NCBI GenBank assembly: GCA_016302195.1
Contig: JAEDOA010000030.1
Location: 1 to 13,540 of the forward strand
Direction of reading: 5' to 3'
Source of the DNA: Erysipelotrichaceae bacterium
Lineage (GTDB): Bacteria > Bacillota_I > Bacilli_A > Erysipelotrichales > Erysipelotrichaceae
DNA length: 13,540 nucleotides
In this document: positions 12,736 to 13,540 of the stretch, piece by piece
Numbering within the stretch: the stretch's first letter is position 1
Layout of the letters: every line of letters begins with the position of its first letter
The notes under the pieces: generated by a model
Told to the model about the DNA's origin: nothing
Database searches by the model: none
Seen by the model: the letters and a program-made list of their open reading frames with translations, nothing else
Translations under genes and position numbers: made by a program

Positions 12736-13539
12736 ATGAAAAAGGAAAACTTATATCGAATTGGATTATTTGCTTCTATGAGCCATTTAACTATCAAAAC
12801 GCTGCATTTTTATCAAAGCAAGGGCTTACTATTGCCTGTTATGGTGGATGAAGAAAATGGTTATCGTTATTATAGTTCATCTCAATTACTTGATGTAAGC
12901 CGGATTTTATCACTTAAGGAAGCAGGCTTTACAATTGATCAGATTAAAGAGTATATGGATAATGGCTGTGATGTTAAATACTTGGAGAAACTAAAATTAT
13001 CCTTATTGAATAGACTTGCGAAAACAACCGAACAGTTGAGTAAATTACAGCAATTAATTCATAAGGATAGTGACGACTTGCATCCGGTTGTATTAACAAA
13101 CTTAGAGAGCGCCTATTGTTGTTGTTATAAGTGCAGTATTGATAATTATGATCAGCTATTTGATGTTATGAATTACTTCGGTAAGTTAATGAAGCAAGCG
13201 GGATGTATTTGTAGTGACGATGATTATTGCTTCACATGCTATTGTCATAAGCCACAACCTGATAAAAAAATAGAGGTAATTACCTGTCAGAAGATAGAAA
13301 GCTATCAAAATGAAGTTGATGGACTATTCTATAAAGAATTTGAAGGTGGCAAGTTTGCAAGCATTTATCATTCTGGCTCATATTTATCTTTGCCAGAAAG
13401 CTATAACAAAATTATTGATTATCTTGATACAAACGAATTAACTATATCATCTAATATCAGAGAGGTTTATATCGATGGAATCTGGAACAAAGATGACGAA
13501 AGTCAATGGTTAACACAAATTCAAATACCTATTGAATAA
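12736..13539 (+). CDS. MerR-family regulator with cysteine-rich GyrI-like effector domain
   Basis: A 267-residue transcription regulator. Residues about 5-75 are a MerR winged helix: YRIGLFASMSHLTIKTLHFY, the wing NGYRYYSSSQL (41-51) and the helix LKEAGFTIDQIKEYM. A coiled-coil dimerisation helix covers about 80-110. From about 118 to the end is a GyrI-like effector-binding domain (BmrR/Rob type), ending in REVYIDGIWNKDD and the typical QIQIP. Ten cysteines cluster between 128 and 184 (128-130, 133, 157, 159, 165, 168, 170, 184), which is unusual for this domain and suggests metal or thiol sensing. The start has AGGAGG (12725-12730) 5 nt upstream. The frame ends at 13539, so the gene is complete; any target gene beyond the edge is not visible. 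Confidence 0.92.
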   Translation: MKKENLYRIGLFASMSHLTIKTLHFYQSKGLLLPVMVDEENGYRYYSSSQLLDVSRILSLKEAGFTIDQIKEYMDNGCDVKYLEKLKLSLLNRLAKTTEQLSKLQQLIHKDSDDLHPVVLTNLESAYCCCYKCSIDNYDQLFDVMNYFGKLMKQAGCICSDDDYCFTCYCHKPQPDKKIEVITCQKIESYQNEVDGLFYKEFEGGKFASIYHSGSYLSLPESYNKIIDYLDTNELTISSNIREVYIDGIWNKDDESQWLTQIQIPIE

Positions 13540-13540
13540 A

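Overview
The window reads as an ordinary chromosomal segment of a low-GC Bacillota bacterium. The evidence is AT-rich sequence, strong AGGAGG-type ribosome binding sites, short U-tailed terminators, an EF-P whose tip loop matches the Bacillus type, an HPr domain, and a guanosine-transporter-like ABC operon. Erysipelotrichales-type gut anaerobes are a plausible home, but the sequence alone does not prove this. TGA is used as a stop (end of the gene at 7209-8276), so the genetic code is standard. Thirteen protein genes are called. The first is cut by the left edge. The last ends one base before the right edge and is complete. I saw no rRNA, tRNA, CRISPR array or intact mobile element.

Layout. 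(1) 1-1073: 3' part of a PnuC-like membrane transporter with an unusual hydrophilic N-terminal segment. (2) 1083-2499: efp with its own extended -10 promoter, then a terminator whose stem contains the efp stop codon, then a short-chain dehydrogenase. The SDR neighbour recalls YmfI, the SDR that modifies EF-P in Bacillus subtilis. A shared bidirectional terminator closes this block. (3) 2498-4477, minus strand: a Crp/Fnr-family regulator followed by a PLP-dependent enzyme of the methionine gamma-lyase / aluminium-resistance family. (4) 4478-4591: a divergent control region with two dyads. (5) 4592-9995: a five-gene operon of BMP-type lipoprotein, double ATPase, two permeases and a cytoplasmic metallophosphoesterase. 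It looks like a nucleoside uptake system with an attached phosphodiesterase, probably controlled by the divergent regulator. (6) 10311-12650: an HPr domain fused to a D-lactate dehydrogenase, followed 3 bp later by an M42 aminopeptidase. (7) 12683-13539: a MerR/GyrI-type regulator behind a promoter with the 20-bp spacer and central dyad typical of MerR targets.

The most striking item is the fusion at 10311-11609. A complete HPr domain, with its phosphorylatable His at position 15, precedes a complete NAD-dependent D-lactate dehydrogenase. The position equivalent to regulatory Ser46 is Asp, the substitution used experimentally to mimic P-Ser-HPr. This suggests that pyruvate reduction is wired directly to PTS phosphorylation state. 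Secondary points are the efp-SDR pairing, the possibly leaderless Crp/Fnr gene, the phosphoesterase inside the nucleoside-transport operon, and the cysteine-rich sensor domain of the MerR protein.
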